NCBI GenBank assembly: GCA_016840825.1
Contig: JAEORN010000035.1
Span: 1 to 52,318 of the forward strand
Reading direction: 5' to 3'
DNA: 52,318 nt
From: Candidatus Thorarchaeota archaeon
Lineage (GTDB): Archaea; Asgardarchaeota; Thorarchaeia; Thorarchaeales; Thorarchaeaceae
Positions 14,702-24,052 of this stretch are shown here, piece after piece; positions within the stretch are counted from its first letter, which is position 1; each line of letters starts with the position of its first letter. The notes beneath the pieces are model-generated. The model worked only from the letters and a program-made list of their open reading frames with translations. It did no database searches and had not been told where the DNA came from. The position numbers and the translations under genes were made by a program.

Positions 14702-16066
14702 CTACCTGAGCTCATCAGGCTCATCTACCAACTCGATCAAAGCCTCTTTCTCTTCGAGTTCGTCTATTGGATTCGAATAGGCCTGAGGTACTTCCTCAGC
14801 AACTTCAGCTGTGTCAGCTGTAGCATATTGTGCTTTCGCATAGTCTTCAATATGCATCAGAGATGTTACGAAGAATGAAGCAATCATGAGTATTGTAGTT
14901 CCTATCCCAGAAATGATGAACCATATTGTAACACCGAATAGGTCTGCTACTGGACCTCCAATCGCTAATCCCAGTGGGCTCATTGCTGAAGCACCAGCGA
15001 TAATAAGAGCGAACACTCTTCCCTGTTTATCTGGCGGGATTGTAGCTTGAAAGATCGCGATCAATACGCCATTGACAATGGGATTGAGGAAGCTTACGAT
15101 CGAATAGAGAATGACTGCCATATAGAACGAATCTGGCGGTACTATTCCTATGAAGAATGTGAATATACCTTCCAAAATCATCGCCCCTCCTGCAGTATAG
15201 ATCTTTCTCTTTGTACCACCCCATATCATTAGAAAGGCTGCTCCAATCACCATGGCAAAAGCACCGATTGACTGGATAATCGCAAGCTCTATCTCGCCGC
15301 CTAGGAAGTAATTCTTCACAAGAATTGGAGTCAGGCTGAAAGCTGGGGCTGAGAGTAAATTGAGTAGCATTGCCAAGATGACCAATGCAAGTCCTCCGCT
15401 CCACCCTCTGAGATAGGTGAAGCCCTCTCTCATATCTCCTAGAACTGAGGTTTCTTCAAGAGATTTAGTACGAATGGGCTGTGGAATCTTAATGATGAAC
15501 AAACAGAAGACAGCTATTATTGCAGTGCTTACATCGATCAGAAGAATATTCTGCATTGGTAGTAGGGCATAGAGCACGGCTCCTAATGGAGGTGCAATGA
15601 TGTTGGAAGCTCCATTCAGAGCTTGATTTAATCCTCCCACTCTTGCTAACTGATTTCTATTGACCATAAGAGTTGTCGATGCCTGCATTGCTGGAAAATG
15701 GAAAGCTCCGAAAGTCGCTCCTAATAACATGACCCCGAAGATATGCCAAATCTCTACCAGATTGGATGCAAAGAGAAATGAAAGTCCAACAATGGTCATT
15801 GCTGTTAAGGAATCAGCGACCATCATTATCCTCCGACGATTACCCCTATCAACATATGAGCCTGCAAAAGGTGCAACTAACACTTGAGGAAGAAGCGCCA
15901 TTATCGTGGCAATTGCGAGTACTGTTGCGGAGCCTGTGAGGTCGGTAATCCACCATACGAGTGCGAATCTTACTATTCTCGTTCCAAAAAGGGATGCGGC
16001 TTGTCCTCCCCATAAAATTGCAAAGGGGCGATAGGATTCTATTTCAGGCACTTGGTTTTCTTGCAT
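14702..16066 (-). CDS. MFS exporter (MFS_3 / EntS-like)
   Basis: 454 residues from ATG 16066 with AAGGTG upstream. Twelve membrane helices; the N terminus (FAILWGGQAASLFGTRIVRFALVWWITDLTGSA) and the loop PFAGSYVDRGNRRRIMMVAD between helices 2 and 3 match major-facilitator exporters of the enterobactin-efflux type. An acidic 50-residue cytoplasmic tail is unusual for the family and may be lineage-specific. Exported compound unknown; proximity to a hairpin and the protease genes gives no hint of function. Confidence 0.85.
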   Translation of the reverse strand: MQENQVPEIESYRPFAILWGGQAASLFGTRIVRFALVWWITDLTGSATVLAIATIMALLPQVLVAPFAGSYVDRGNRRRIMMVADSLTAMTIVGLSFLFASNLVEIWHIFGVMLLGATFGAFHFPAMQASTTLMVNRNQLARVGGLNQALNGASNIIAPPLGAVLYALLPMQNILLIDVSTAIIAVFCLFIIKIPQPIRTKSLEETSVLGDMREGFTYLRGWSGGLALVILAMLLNLLSAPAFSLTPILVKNYFLGGEIELAIIQSIGAFAMVIGAAFLMIWGGTKRKIYTAGGAMILEGIFTFFIGIVPPDSFYMAVILYSIVSFLNPIVNGVLIAIFQATIPPDKQGRVFALIIAGASAMSPLGLAIGGPVADLFGVTIWFIISGIGTTILMIASFFVTSLMHIEDYAKAQYATADTAEVAEEVPQAYSNPIDELEEKEALIELVDEPDELR

Positions 16067-16138
16067 CTTTTGCACCTTTATGATGCACCACTAAGATTGT
16101 ATATAACTGAACGCAAACAGGTAAGAAAAAGAATGGGC

Positions 16139-16157
16139 GGAAGGCATGATGCCTTCC
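16139..16157 (-). terminator. Hairpin plus T-tract after subtilase A
   Basis: GGAAGGCAT-G-ATGCCTTCC is a 19-bp dyad that folds as GGAAGGC/GCCTTCC; on the minus strand it is followed by CGCCCATTCTTTTTCTT. It lies 12 bp after the protease stop and before the MFS gene. Confidence 0.7.
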
Positions 16158-16168
16158 TAGGTCGGGAA

Positions 16169-17764
16169 CTATGCAGTTGCACCATCAGCTTGGATGAATC
16201 CTGCTCCTTGTACAGTTACATCATAACCAAGATCAACACACGTGTCTTGGAGATGCCCTTCAAGCCAAGCAACGCTTTGAGCACCAAATGCTTGGAACAT
16301 CAAAGCATAGACACCAGACGTTTGTGGGCAGCTGAAGCTGGTTCCGCTAATATAGTAGTAGCCACCATAGTATGGCAAGACGAGATTCTCACCAATGGCA
16401 GTCACATCTACCTTTCCTCTCGAGGAGAAATCGGATACAAAGACGTCAGAGAAATCGTTCTCAGGGATATCAGTACCAATTCCAGCTAAACCGTACGCAC
16501 CTGTAAGTCCTGTGTAGCCGGCTGCCGCAACAGAGGTACAATCCGCGAGATTAGCAGGGTATGCTGTCGTATCTGCAGCGGGACCATCATTACCTGCAGA
16601 AGTACAGACAACGATTCCCTCGTTCTCAGCATTGGCAATCGCGTTGTTCAGGTTAGTATTAGTGCTGTCGTAGCCGAGGGACATTGATACGACCATGTTG
16701 TATGCACTAAGATCACCAGCATGAAGTGTACGCGCATAATTAATGCAATTTGCCCAGTTATTGAGCATTGTTGTGGAAGTTACGCCACCACCAATCCAGT
16801 AGACGCACCTGAGCATGACAATCTTGGCATCCTCAGCAACACCTTCAACCCAGTAATCGGTTGAGCTATCAAGTCTGTAGCCAATAATGGTTCCAGTTAC
16901 TGCTGAACCATGACCTTCTGTGTCCTCATCCCATGCGACATTATCTAGACCAAGCTCATCTGTATAGCTTCGGCAGTATTGGGCCAAGATATTACCCTGT
17001 GGGAAGTAATCTAGCCAGTTGCTGACTAGACCTGTGTCAATGACCACGACGACTGTACCGGCACCGGTGTAGCTAGTTCTCTCCACATCGATGACATCGT
17101 TCCACCAAGGTAGGATGTGTGTTAGAGTGTCCTTGTCCCATCCTTGACTGCTGCCACCATTATCGACAGTAACAGTGTTGGTGTCATCACCTGAGAGTCC
17201 GCCAGTGTCAGTAGCTTCTGCGTAGATTGAATGAGTGCCGTCTGCATATGCAGTAGTATCCCAATTGTATGAGTATGCTGTTGCGATATACGTGCCATCA
17301 ATGTAGATGTCCGGAACAATGACATCTTCATCGTTGACTGTCACACTAATCGTTGTGTATCCAGAAACTGTGGCTCCATTTGACGGAGATACTATTGTAA
17401 CAACCGGGGGATTGTTTGTACTTCCACCATTAGCAACTGTCACATAGATAGTATCCCAAATTCTATCAGCATATGCTCGAATCTGATGCGTACCATCATC
17501 GTAGCCAGTAGTATCCCAATTATAGGTATACCCCCGAGCTACACGTTTCCCATCAATATAGATTGTTGGTCTTTTGGAAGCATCGACTTGGATTTGCACT
17601 AATCCTGATACTGTATCGCCATCATCGGGATTGACTATCGTACAGTATCTTGCATTCAACATTGAAACTCGATCTCCTTGTATCACAGCAGTAGCTGATC
17701 CTATGAACATCGAAGTTACAAAGACGAAAGCAAAGAATAGACCAAAGGTCTTCTTAATATTCAT
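16169..17764 (-). CDS. Secreted subtilisin-like serine protease A (two Ig-like domains + S8)
   Basis: 531 residues from the ATG at 17764; GGAG lies upstream exactly as in paralog B (both read GGAGAAAA), which decides the start over the ATG 15 bases earlier. Order: signal peptide (to about residue 27), two Ig-like domains (about 42-112 and 120-203), then the S8 catalytic domain with Asp243 (VVVVIDTG), His285 (EGHGSA), oxyanion Asn392 (SAGNDGP) and Ser476 (SGTSFSCP). No recognisable I9 propeptide and no C-terminal anchor: released outside the cell. Several cysteines suggest disulfides. A TATA-like TTATATATAA (17848-17862 region, minus strand) precedes it. Paralog at 19577. Confidence 0.92.
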   Translation of the reverse strand: MNIKKTFGLFFAFVFVTSMFIGSATAVIQGDRVSMLNARYCTIVNPDDGDTVSGLVQIQVDASKRPTIYIDGKRVARGYTYNWDTTGYDDGTHQIRAYADRIWDTIYVTVANGGSTNNPPVVTIVSPSNGATVSGYTTISVTVNDEDVIVPDIYIDGTYIATAYSYNWDTTAYADGTHSIYAEATDTGGLSGDDTNTVTVDNGGSSQGWDKDTLTHILPWWNDVIDVERTSYTGAGTVVVVIDTGLVSNWLDYFPQGNILAQYCRSYTDELGLDNVAWDEDTEGHGSAVTGTIIGYRLDSSTDYWVEGVAEDAKIVMLRCVYWIGGGVTSTTMLNNWANCINYARTLHAGDLSAYNMVVSMSLGYDSTNTNLNNAIANAENEGIVVCTSAGNDGPAADTTAYPANLADCTSVAAAGYTGLTGAYGLAGIGTDIPENDFSDVFVSDFSSRGKVDVTAIGENLVLPYYGGYYYISGTSFSCPQTSGVYALMFQAFGAQSVAWLEGHLQDTCVDLGYDVTVQGAGFIQADGATA

Positions 17765-17923
17765 CAACTTTTTCTCCATCTCTTCTCAAACCATCAGCGA
17801 ACCTATAGCTGATGATATTCCATCAATACAACGTCGGGAAAATGACAAAATTATATATAAATTAACCGTATTTTACCCATGTTAAGTAGATATATAAGCG
17901 CAGTTGCAATTTCCCGCTTCATT

Positions 17924-18385
17924 ATGAATCGCATGAAGAGGATTGGAATCGCGCTTGCATTTCTTGTTTCCACACTTCTTCTATCAATGCCTCAAGGTGT
18001 AGCTGCTTCACCGAGTTTCATGGTATCTATTCATGAAGCATACTATGCAGATTTAGATGCTGATGCAATTGAAGATGATATTATCATCTACTTCAGCTGC
18101 TTCATTCCTGAGAATACTCGTCAACCAGGAAGATCTGACTTCTATTTCACTCTGACTTTACCCTCCGGTCACCAACATTACGCTCTTGTCACAGTGTTGG
18201 GCAAATATTCGGAACTTCGATTAGCGTTATATTGGTTTGACAGCGCTTGGGAAGAGGGCTGGTACAATGTGCAACTGGATGCTTTTGCGTATGGGATGCG
18301 CCGTGGATATGCAATGGACACCTACGACTTCGACCCCCCTGGTACAGGTAACGGAGATCCATCAATAAAGGTGACCTTTTGGTAG
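17924..18385 (+). CDS. Small secreted protein of unknown function between the two proteases
   Basis: 153 residues from ATG 17924. A TATA-like GATATATAAG (17889-17898) sits about 28 bp upstream inside a longer open frame, which supports this start and a nearly leaderless transcript. Signal peptide (MKRIGIALAFLVSTLLLSM..., cleavage likely after GVAA), then about 125 beta-rich residues with YADLDADAIEDDIIIYF, an FG-GAP/EF-hand-like acidic stretch that may bind calcium. No membrane anchor. Divergent from protease A and upstream of a regulator. An inhibitor, chaperone or substrate of the proteases is only a guess. Confidence 0.6.
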   Translation: MNRMKRIGIALAFLVSTLLLSMPQGVAASPSFMVSIHEAYYADLDADAIEDDIIIYFSCFIPENTRQPGRSDFYFTLTLPSGHQHYALVTVLGKYSELRLALYWFDSAWEEGWYNVQLDAFAYGMRRGYAMDTYDFDPPGTGNGDPSIKVTFW

Positions 18386-18429
18386 AAATCTGTGGCTTTA
18401 ACATGCAATGAAACAAACGATGGTGTTGA

Positions 18430-19524
18430 TTGAAAACGAAAGAACTAACAGCCAAGCATTTGCAGCTCCTGATTGCACTGCAAGAAGGGCCGATGGATAG
18501 ACTTGAAACCCTATCAGAGAGAGTGGGAATGTCAAGAACATCAGTTTCGAGCTATCTGAAGTGGCTCTCTGGCGAAGAAAATTCTGGAAAACGCTATTTC
18601 AGAGTCGTACCTGATTTTGATGAAGAGGCACTTGGCTTGGAAACCATTGACGTCTTCTTCGAAACACCAACAATCGAATCCATCAGATATATGGAAACCG
18701 TGTGTGATGATTATCCATACACGAAATATCGTGCGCGTTGCTATAGTGGTGTTAGTGAAGTGTTTGCACAATTTAGAATTCCCAAAGGGGCTAGGGGAAC
18801 ACTTGAAAAATACTTCAAGGAACTGAAACGCAAAGGTGGTCCCAGGGATTATAGAATTCTGCCTACTGATAACATCGATTCCCTCTTCACAGTTCCAAGG
18901 CTAGAGTACTGGAACAATAATACTTTCACATGGAATTTCAATTGGCATGAATGGCTAACATCTCCTGTTGATGAAAAGTCTCCCTTCCGATCTGTAAGAT
19001 CTGAATCGAAGGTGTCACTCATATCCAAAAATGATATCTATATTCTAAGTATTCTTCCTAAAGGTGCCCGTAGAAAGCAATCCCAAATGATTGAGGAACT
19101 ACATAATCAGGGAGCTACATTCACATCTCAAGAATTCTCTCGTCGATTGAAAACTCTTAATGAATACTTTATTCCTCGTTATCACGTCTATGTTGATATC
19201 GATGCTTTTGATCTCTATAGTAATGTCATCATTACAGCTAATTGTGATTCTAAATTCTCTGAAAGCTTAAAGAAGCGTCTTCACAGAAATCCTCTACCTT
19301 TCAGATCTACCTTGAAGATATCTGAAAGCTTCATGTTCTGGTACCTACGATTACCCCCAAGTCACCTGTCCGAACTTCTTAGTTTTCTGCATGAAAATGT
19401 GACGAATTTACAAATGTCCATTGTGGATTACAAGAAAACCGAAGTGTACATCCTTTGGCCTGAGGCATTCGATGAGAATATTGGTAACTGGAAACGAGAT
19501 GACGATTTCCTCTTAATGAAGTAA
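18430..19524 (+). CDS. Tandem Lrp-like transcriptional regulator
   Basis: 364 residues from TTG 18430. N-terminal helix-turn-helix (KHLQLLIALQEGPMDRLETLSERVGMSRTSVSSYLKWL, about 9-46) followed by an alpha/beta segment, then a second, more diverged unit starting near residue 205 (ISKNDIYILSILPKGARRKQSQMIEELHNQG... SQEFSRRLKTL) and a second alpha/beta half. The protein thus looks like two fused HTH-plus-ligand modules. No family name can be given with certainty. It lies between two protease genes and follows the small secreted protein, so it may control the island. Ends at a bidirectional hairpin. Confidence 0.55.
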   Translation: MKTKELTAKHLQLLIALQEGPMDRLETLSERVGMSRTSVSSYLKWLSGEENSGKRYFRVVPDFDEEALGLETIDVFFETPTIESIRYMETVCDDYPYTKYRARCYSGVSEVFAQFRIPKGARGTLEKYFKELKRKGGPRDYRILPTDNIDSLFTVPRLEYWNNNTFTWNFNWHEWLTSPVDEKSPFRSVRSESKVSLISKNDIYILSILPKGARRKQSQMIEELHNQGATFTSQEFSRRLKTLNEYFIPRYHVYVDIDAFDLYSNVIITANCDSKFSESLKKRLHRNPLPFRSTLKISESFMFWYLRLPPSHLSELLSFLHENVTNLQMSIVDYKKTEVYILWPEAFDENIGNWKRDDDFLLMK

Positions 19525-19541
19525 GTGTGAAAAATAGAAGG

Positions 19542-19561
19542 GAGGAAGGTAAACCTTCCTC
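19542..19561. terminator. Perfect 8-bp hairpin between convergent genes
   Basis: GAGGAAGG, loop TAAA, CCTTCCTC. Plus strand continues ATGATTTTTTCTTC; minus strand continues CCTTCTATTTTTC, so T-tracts exist on both sides: a bidirectional terminator for the regulator and protease B. Confidence 0.75.
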
Positions 19562-19576
19562 ATGATTTTTTCTTCT

Positions 19577-21178
19577 TTATGCGGTTGCACCATCAGCTTG
19601 GACAAAACCCGCGCCTTGGACAGTCACATCATATCCAAGGTCAACACACGTGTCCTGAAGATGTCCTTCGAGCCAAGCAACACTTTGTGCTCCAAAAGCC
19701 TGGAACATCAATGCGTAGACACCCGCCGTCTGCGGACAGCTGAAGCTGGTTCCACTGATATAGTAGTAGCCACCATAGTATGGCAAGACGAGATTCTCAC
19801 CAATGGCAGTGACATCTACCTTTCCTCGGGAGGAGAAATCGGATACAAAGACATCAGAGAAGTCATTCTCAGGGATGTCTGTCCAAATACCCGTCAGTCC
19901 ATAGGCACCGGTTAGACCAACATATCCAGCAGCTGCAACTGAAGTACAGTCCGCAAGATTGGCTGGGTAAGCTGTAGTATCTGCGGCTGGGCCGTCGTTA
20001 CCTGCGGATGTAACAACAACTACACCATCATCTTCTGCATTCGCAACTGCGGCATTGAGTGCTGTATTGGTATTATCATATCCAAGTGACATAGAAACGA
20101 CCATGTTATAGCTACTTAGAGCACCATTGTGCAGAGAAACTGCGTAGTTGATGCAATTTGCCCAGTTATTGAGCATTGTCGTTTCAGTGACTCCACCACC
20201 AATCCAATAGACGCACCTGAGCATGACAATTTTTGCATCCTCAGCAACGCCCTTGATCCAGTAGTCAGTTGTGCTATCAAGCCTGTATCCGATGATAGTG
20301 CCAGTACAAGCACTACCATGTCCTTCAGTATCCTCGTCCCAAGCCACGTTGTCTAATCCAAGTTCATCAGTATAGCTTCTGCAATACTCAGTTAGGATAT
20401 TCTCTTGTGGGAAATAATCTAGCCAGTTGCTGACGAGTCCTGTGTCAATGATCACGACAACAGTACCTGCACCTGTGTAGCTAGTCTTCTCCACATCGAT
20501 GACATCATTCCACCAGGGAAGCATCTGTGGAAGTGAGTCTTTATCCCATCCCTGACTGCTACCACCATTATCTACTGTGACAGTGTTTGTATCGTCGCCT
20601 GAGAGACCCCCGGTATCGGTAGCTTCTGCGTAGATTGAATGGGAACCGTCAGCATATACGGTTGTGTCCCAGCTATAGGAGTAAGCTGTAGCAACATAGG
20701 AACCATCGATATAGATGTCTGGCACAATGACATCCTCATCTTCTACAGTTACACTGATGGTGGTTGTACCTGATACAGTTGCGCCATTCGATGGTGCTGT
20801 GATTGTAACAATAGGTGCAGAGTTGGTTCCTCCACCATTATTAACCGTCACAATGTTAGTATCTGAACGTCCAGGAATTCTGGCATTGATGGTATGACTG
20901 CCATCGGTATATGCAGTTGTATCCCATGAATATGAGTAGTAAGATCCAATTCTTACACCATCAATGTACAATGTGGGTGTTTGTGTCGCATCTATCGTAA
21001 TTGTCACCGTTCCAGCAACCACAGCTCCGTCTGCGGGGTTTGTGATTGTCACGTACTTGACAGCTAAAAGTGATGAGCTGATATCGCCACCACGTAATGC
21101 TGCGGCACTTGTTCCAAGGAACATTGAAGTAACAAAGACAAATGCAAGAACTAAGCCCACGCTCTTTCTTGTTTTCAT
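19577..21178 (-). CDS. Secreted subtilisin-like serine protease B (paralog of A)
   Basis: 533 residues from ATG 21178 with GGAGAAAA upstream (an in-frame ATG at 21253 is less likely). Same plan as A: signal peptide, two Ig-like domains, S8 domain with Asp245, His287, Asn394, Ser478. The first Ig domain and signal peptide have diverged most; the catalytic halves are nearly the same protein, including a 53-nt stretch identical in DNA. Secreted, not anchored. Placed beyond the regulator in the same orientation as A, it looks like a duplication of a protease gene around an inserted regulator/secreted-protein pair. Confidence 0.92.
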   Translation of the reverse strand: MKTRKSVGLVLAFVFVTSMFLGTSAAALRGGDISSSLLAVKYVTITNPADGAVVAGTVTITIDATQTPTLYIDGVRIGSYYSYSWDTTAYTDGSHTINARIPGRSDTNIVTVNNGGGTNSAPIVTITAPSNGATVSGTTTISVTVEDEDVIVPDIYIDGSYVATAYSYSWDTTVYADGSHSIYAEATDTGGLSGDDTNTVTVDNGGSSQGWDKDSLPQMLPWWNDVIDVEKTSYTGAGTVVVIIDTGLVSNWLDYFPQENILTEYCRSYTDELGLDNVAWDEDTEGHGSACTGTIIGYRLDSTTDYWIKGVAEDAKIVMLRCVYWIGGGVTETTMLNNWANCINYAVSLHNGALSSYNMVVSMSLGYDNTNTALNAAVANAEDDGVVVVTSAGNDGPAADTTAYPANLADCTSVAAAGYVGLTGAYGLTGIWTDIPENDFSDVFVSDFSSRGKVDVTAIGENLVLPYYGGYYYISGTSFSCPQTAGVYALMFQAFGAQSVAWLEGHLQDTCVDLGYDVTVQGAGFVQADGATA

Positions 21179-21514
21179 CGTGTTTTCTCCGTCTCTAACT
21201 CTCACCATCCAAAACAAATCGTTGAGAATGGCTCCATCATATTTGCCTGTCAAAAGCTACGCGACTAATAAAGCTTTAGAAAAGAAAATTATACTTAAAA
21301 TATACTTTCTTTTCTAAACATAGGAACACATTTGCTTTGATCCCATTTTTGGCCTATGGGTATCCTGTTGCTGAATATTGACCTGACTGCATCTCACACT
21401 ACTTCTTACGTAACGAACTAGCGAAATAATCCGAATCAAAACTTTCCGATGGATTTAATGATTGGTGTGCATACACTCATGAGTTGTTCATCAGCGGCTA
21501 ATGGAGTTATAGAT

Positions 21515-22294
21515 ATGAAGAACACCAATGATCCATTACGGTACTTAGTAATTCTGCTTTTTATCATCACAATTGCTTTGATTGGAATTCAGAGTATACC
21601 CGGTTGGGGCAATTTATCCATCTTCTTGATTTCTTCACTGCTTCTTGTGGTGTATGCATTCACCAATCTTCTTTATGTCAATAGACTTGAATATGTGGGA
21701 ATACAAAACTGGAAGAAATATTCCGTTCTTCTCTTCATTGCAATGGTCTTTGGATCCGTTGGAGACTTTGCGATGCCCGGTCTGTTTCTCTTCCCTACCA
21801 GCACACCTCTACTGAATGGCATTCTCTATTTTGGAATAGGTCATGCTTTCTATCTTATTGCATTGAATGGACTTTCTCCTTTTCTTCTTTCTACTCATGA
21901 AAGGAGGTTGATTGTCCGAAACCTAGCGGCTTGGTTGATATTTGTCATATTCGTTGTCACTGCTTTCCTAGTTACTGTCTACAATCCAACAGATCAAGTT
22001 CTAAGTATAGGCGCCTTGGGCTATGGTATCTTGTTGATCTCTGCAGCTGCATTTGCTTTTACCAAATGGTTTGATGACTATCCTAAACCATTCAAGCTCT
22101 CCCTTATTTTTGGATTCATCTTCTTCTTCATATCAGATTGGGTTATTGCGATACGGAACTTCAGAGACTCCACATTGCTCAGTGATACGTCGTTTGTTGG
22201 AGTTACATATCTGATTGGTCAACTATTGATTCACTCTGCCTTGCTTCTTGGCTATTGGATTTACACAAAGAATGGAATGATCGAGAATGGTTGA
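21515..22294 (+). CDS. YhhN-family (lysoplasmalogenase-like) membrane protein
   Basis: 259 residues from ATG 21515 with GGAG upstream; the ATG at 21449 would add a 22-residue tail without ribosome-binding site. Eight membrane helices with YhhN landmarks: FGSVGDFAMPG, FGIGHAFYLIALNG and FFISDWVIAI. The family includes the lysoplasmalogenase TMEM86B, which cleaves vinyl-ether lipids; in archaea the lipid substrate would differ. It overlaps the photolyase gene by 8 bp, so the two are co-transcribed. Confidence 0.75.
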   Translation: MKNTNDPLRYLVILLFIITIALIGIQSIPGWGNLSIFLISSLLLVVYAFTNLLYVNRLEYVGIQNWKKYSVLLFIAMVFGSVGDFAMPGLFLFPTSTPLLNGILYFGIGHAFYLIALNGLSPFLLSTHERRLIVRNLAAWLIFVIFVVTAFLVTVYNPTDQVLSIGALGYGILLISAAAFAFTKWFDDYPKPFKLSLIFGFIFFFISDWVIAIRNFRDSTLLSDTSFVGVTYLIGQLLIHSALLLGYWIYTKNGMIENG

Positions 22295-23627
22295 GATCGA
22301 GAGAATCTCTATCTTAAACGATCGAGATTATCAGCCTGGAAAGTACATCCTTTACTGGATGCAGGCATCTCAACGAGTCAACTATAATCATGCTATTGGA
22401 TATGCCATAGAGCAGGCAAACCAACGAGATCTCCCTCTGCTTGTTTACTTCGGATTGACCAAATATCCCTCTGCATATGAAAGAAGTTACAGCTTTATGC
22501 TGCAGGGTCTTCAAGAGGTAAAGAACACAATACAAGAACTGGGAGCTGGCTTCCTAGTGCAAATAGAGCTGCCAGATAAAGGAGTGGTCTCCCTAGCAAA
22601 AGATGCCTCAATGGTTGTTGTAGACTGTGATTATCAGCGGCTTCAAAAACACTGGCGACTTAGTGTAGCGCGATCTATTAGATGTCCGCTTATTCAGGTA
22701 GAAACGAATGTTGTAGTGCCAGTAGAACTTGTATCTTCAAAGGAAGAATATACCGCTGGCACTCTTCGTCCGAAACTTCATCGACATCTTGACCGTTTTC
22801 TTCAGCAATACAAATTGAAGAAACTCAAGCACTTTTTCACAAGCGATATAGATGACATACTTGATTTTGGGGATGTTCAATCGATTCTTAATGATTTGAA
22901 TGTAGACCAATCTGCTTCTTCGGTTAATTGGATTTCTGGAGGATATAACGCGGCAGTAGAACAACTCCGTTTGTTTTTGAAAAAGAAACTTGATGGATTC
23001 TCTGAATATCGAAATGATCCTTCATTGGATTTCTCTTCAAATATGAGTCCCTATCTTCACTTTGGGCAAATCTCCCCCTTGGAAATCGCATTGAAAGTTC
23101 TGGAATCAGGCTCTACAGGAGAGGAGTCGTACTTGGAAGAATTAATTGTTCGAAGAGAGTTGAGTATGAATTTTGTCAATTACAATAGTAAGTACGACTC
23201 ATTTGATTGCCTTCCCAGTTGGGCTAAAACGACCATGAGTAATCATAGTTTAGACTCTCGGGAGTACATCTATAATCGAGAGGAATTTGAGAGATATGAA
23301 ACACATGATCCATATTGGAATGCAGCCCAAAAACAGATGGTTCTAGAAGGAAAGATGCATGGATACATGCGGATGTACTGGGGCAAGAAGATAATAGAAT
23401 GGACAAAGACTCCTCAAGATGCCTATGATATTGCCATCTTTCTAAATGACAAGTACGAACTTGATGGAAGAGATCCAAATGGTTACACTGGAGTTGCATG
23501 GTGTTTTGGAAAACATGATCGTGCATGGAAGGAGAGAGCTATCTTCGGGAAAGTCCGTTACATGAATGATAAAGGACTCAGAAGGAAATTCGATATTGAA
23601 ACATACGCTCGAAGATACGGTTTCTAA
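22287..23627 (+). CDS. phrB: Class II deoxyribodipyrimidine photolyase
   Basis: 446 residues. N-terminal alpha/beta antenna domain (GKYILYWMQASQRVNYNHAIGYAIEQAN), then the FAD-binding helical domain with class II signatures: FSSNMSPYLHFGQISPLE, EELIVRRELSMNFV, and the final DGRDPNGYTGVAWCFGKHDRAWKERAIFGKVRYMNDKGLRRKF. It repairs cyclobutane pyrimidine dimers using light. Together with YhhN it implies at least occasional exposure to light, or an inherited surface-sediment lifestyle. Its TAA shares CTAA with the opposing stop. Confidence 0.95.
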   Translation: MVEIERISILNDRDYQPGKYILYWMQASQRVNYNHAIGYAIEQANQRDLPLLVYFGLTKYPSAYERSYSFMLQGLQEVKNTIQELGAGFLVQIELPDKGVVSLAKDASMVVVDCDYQRLQKHWRLSVARSIRCPLIQVETNVVVPVELVSSKEEYTAGTLRPKLHRHLDRFLQQYKLKKLKHFFTSDIDDILDFGDVQSILNDLNVDQSASSVNWISGGYNAAVEQLRLFLKKKLDGFSEYRNDPSLDFSSNMSPYLHFGQISPLEIALKVLESGSTGEESYLEELIVRRELSMNFVNYNSKYDSFDCLPSWAKTTMSNHSLDSREYIYNREEFERYETHDPYWNAAQKQMVLEGKMHGYMRMYWGKKIIEWTKTPQDAYDIAIFLNDKYELDGRDPNGYTGVAWCFGKHDRAWKERAIFGKVRYMNDKGLRRKFDIETYARRYGF

Positions 23628-24019
23628 TCGTTCTCATTATATGACCGCGCAGTGAACCTTCCGCAGTCCTCGCAAATAATCTCATAGTCATAGTAGGCAT
23701 CGCCGCTGTGAGTACTGACGCACCACTTTCCATAAATCACTTTGACATTTTCGCTTTTACACTCTGCACAGCCATGCATATTACACCTATCCTTTAATGG
23801 GTGATTCGAGATATCAACACCTGACCCATAGTACTCCATCCAAGTCCACTCATTGTTCTCATTTGCTATGATGGGCTGATCGAATTGGAGAAAATCCTTT
23901 GATCCCAAAACAGGTGAATCATTAACTCGTTCGTATAACATATTAGATGGGATTCCTGAGTCCTTATGCTTTTTTTTCACATGAATCCAAACACTGCAAG
24001 TTTGCTTACTCCGAAACAT
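23624..24019 (-). CDS. Small zinc-binding protein, unknown
   Basis: 131 residues from ATG 24019. The C-terminal half has CNMHGCAEC...IICEDCGRF (five cysteines plus His), a zinc ribbon in which the two CxxC knuckles are 25 residues apart. The N-terminal half has no recognised fold. Overlaps the photolyase stop by 4 bp and is divergent from the QueG-like paralog. Not recognised. Confidence 0.5.
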   Translation of the reverse strand: MFRSKQTCSVWIHVKKKHKDSGIPSNMLYERVNDSPVLGSKDFLQFDQPIIANENNEWTWMEYYGSGVDISNHPLKDRCNMHGCAECKSENVKVIYGKWCVSTHSGDAYYDYEIICEDCGRFTARSYNEND

Positions 24020-24052
24020 TACTTGATATAACAAAGAACTGTAGAATCTGAT

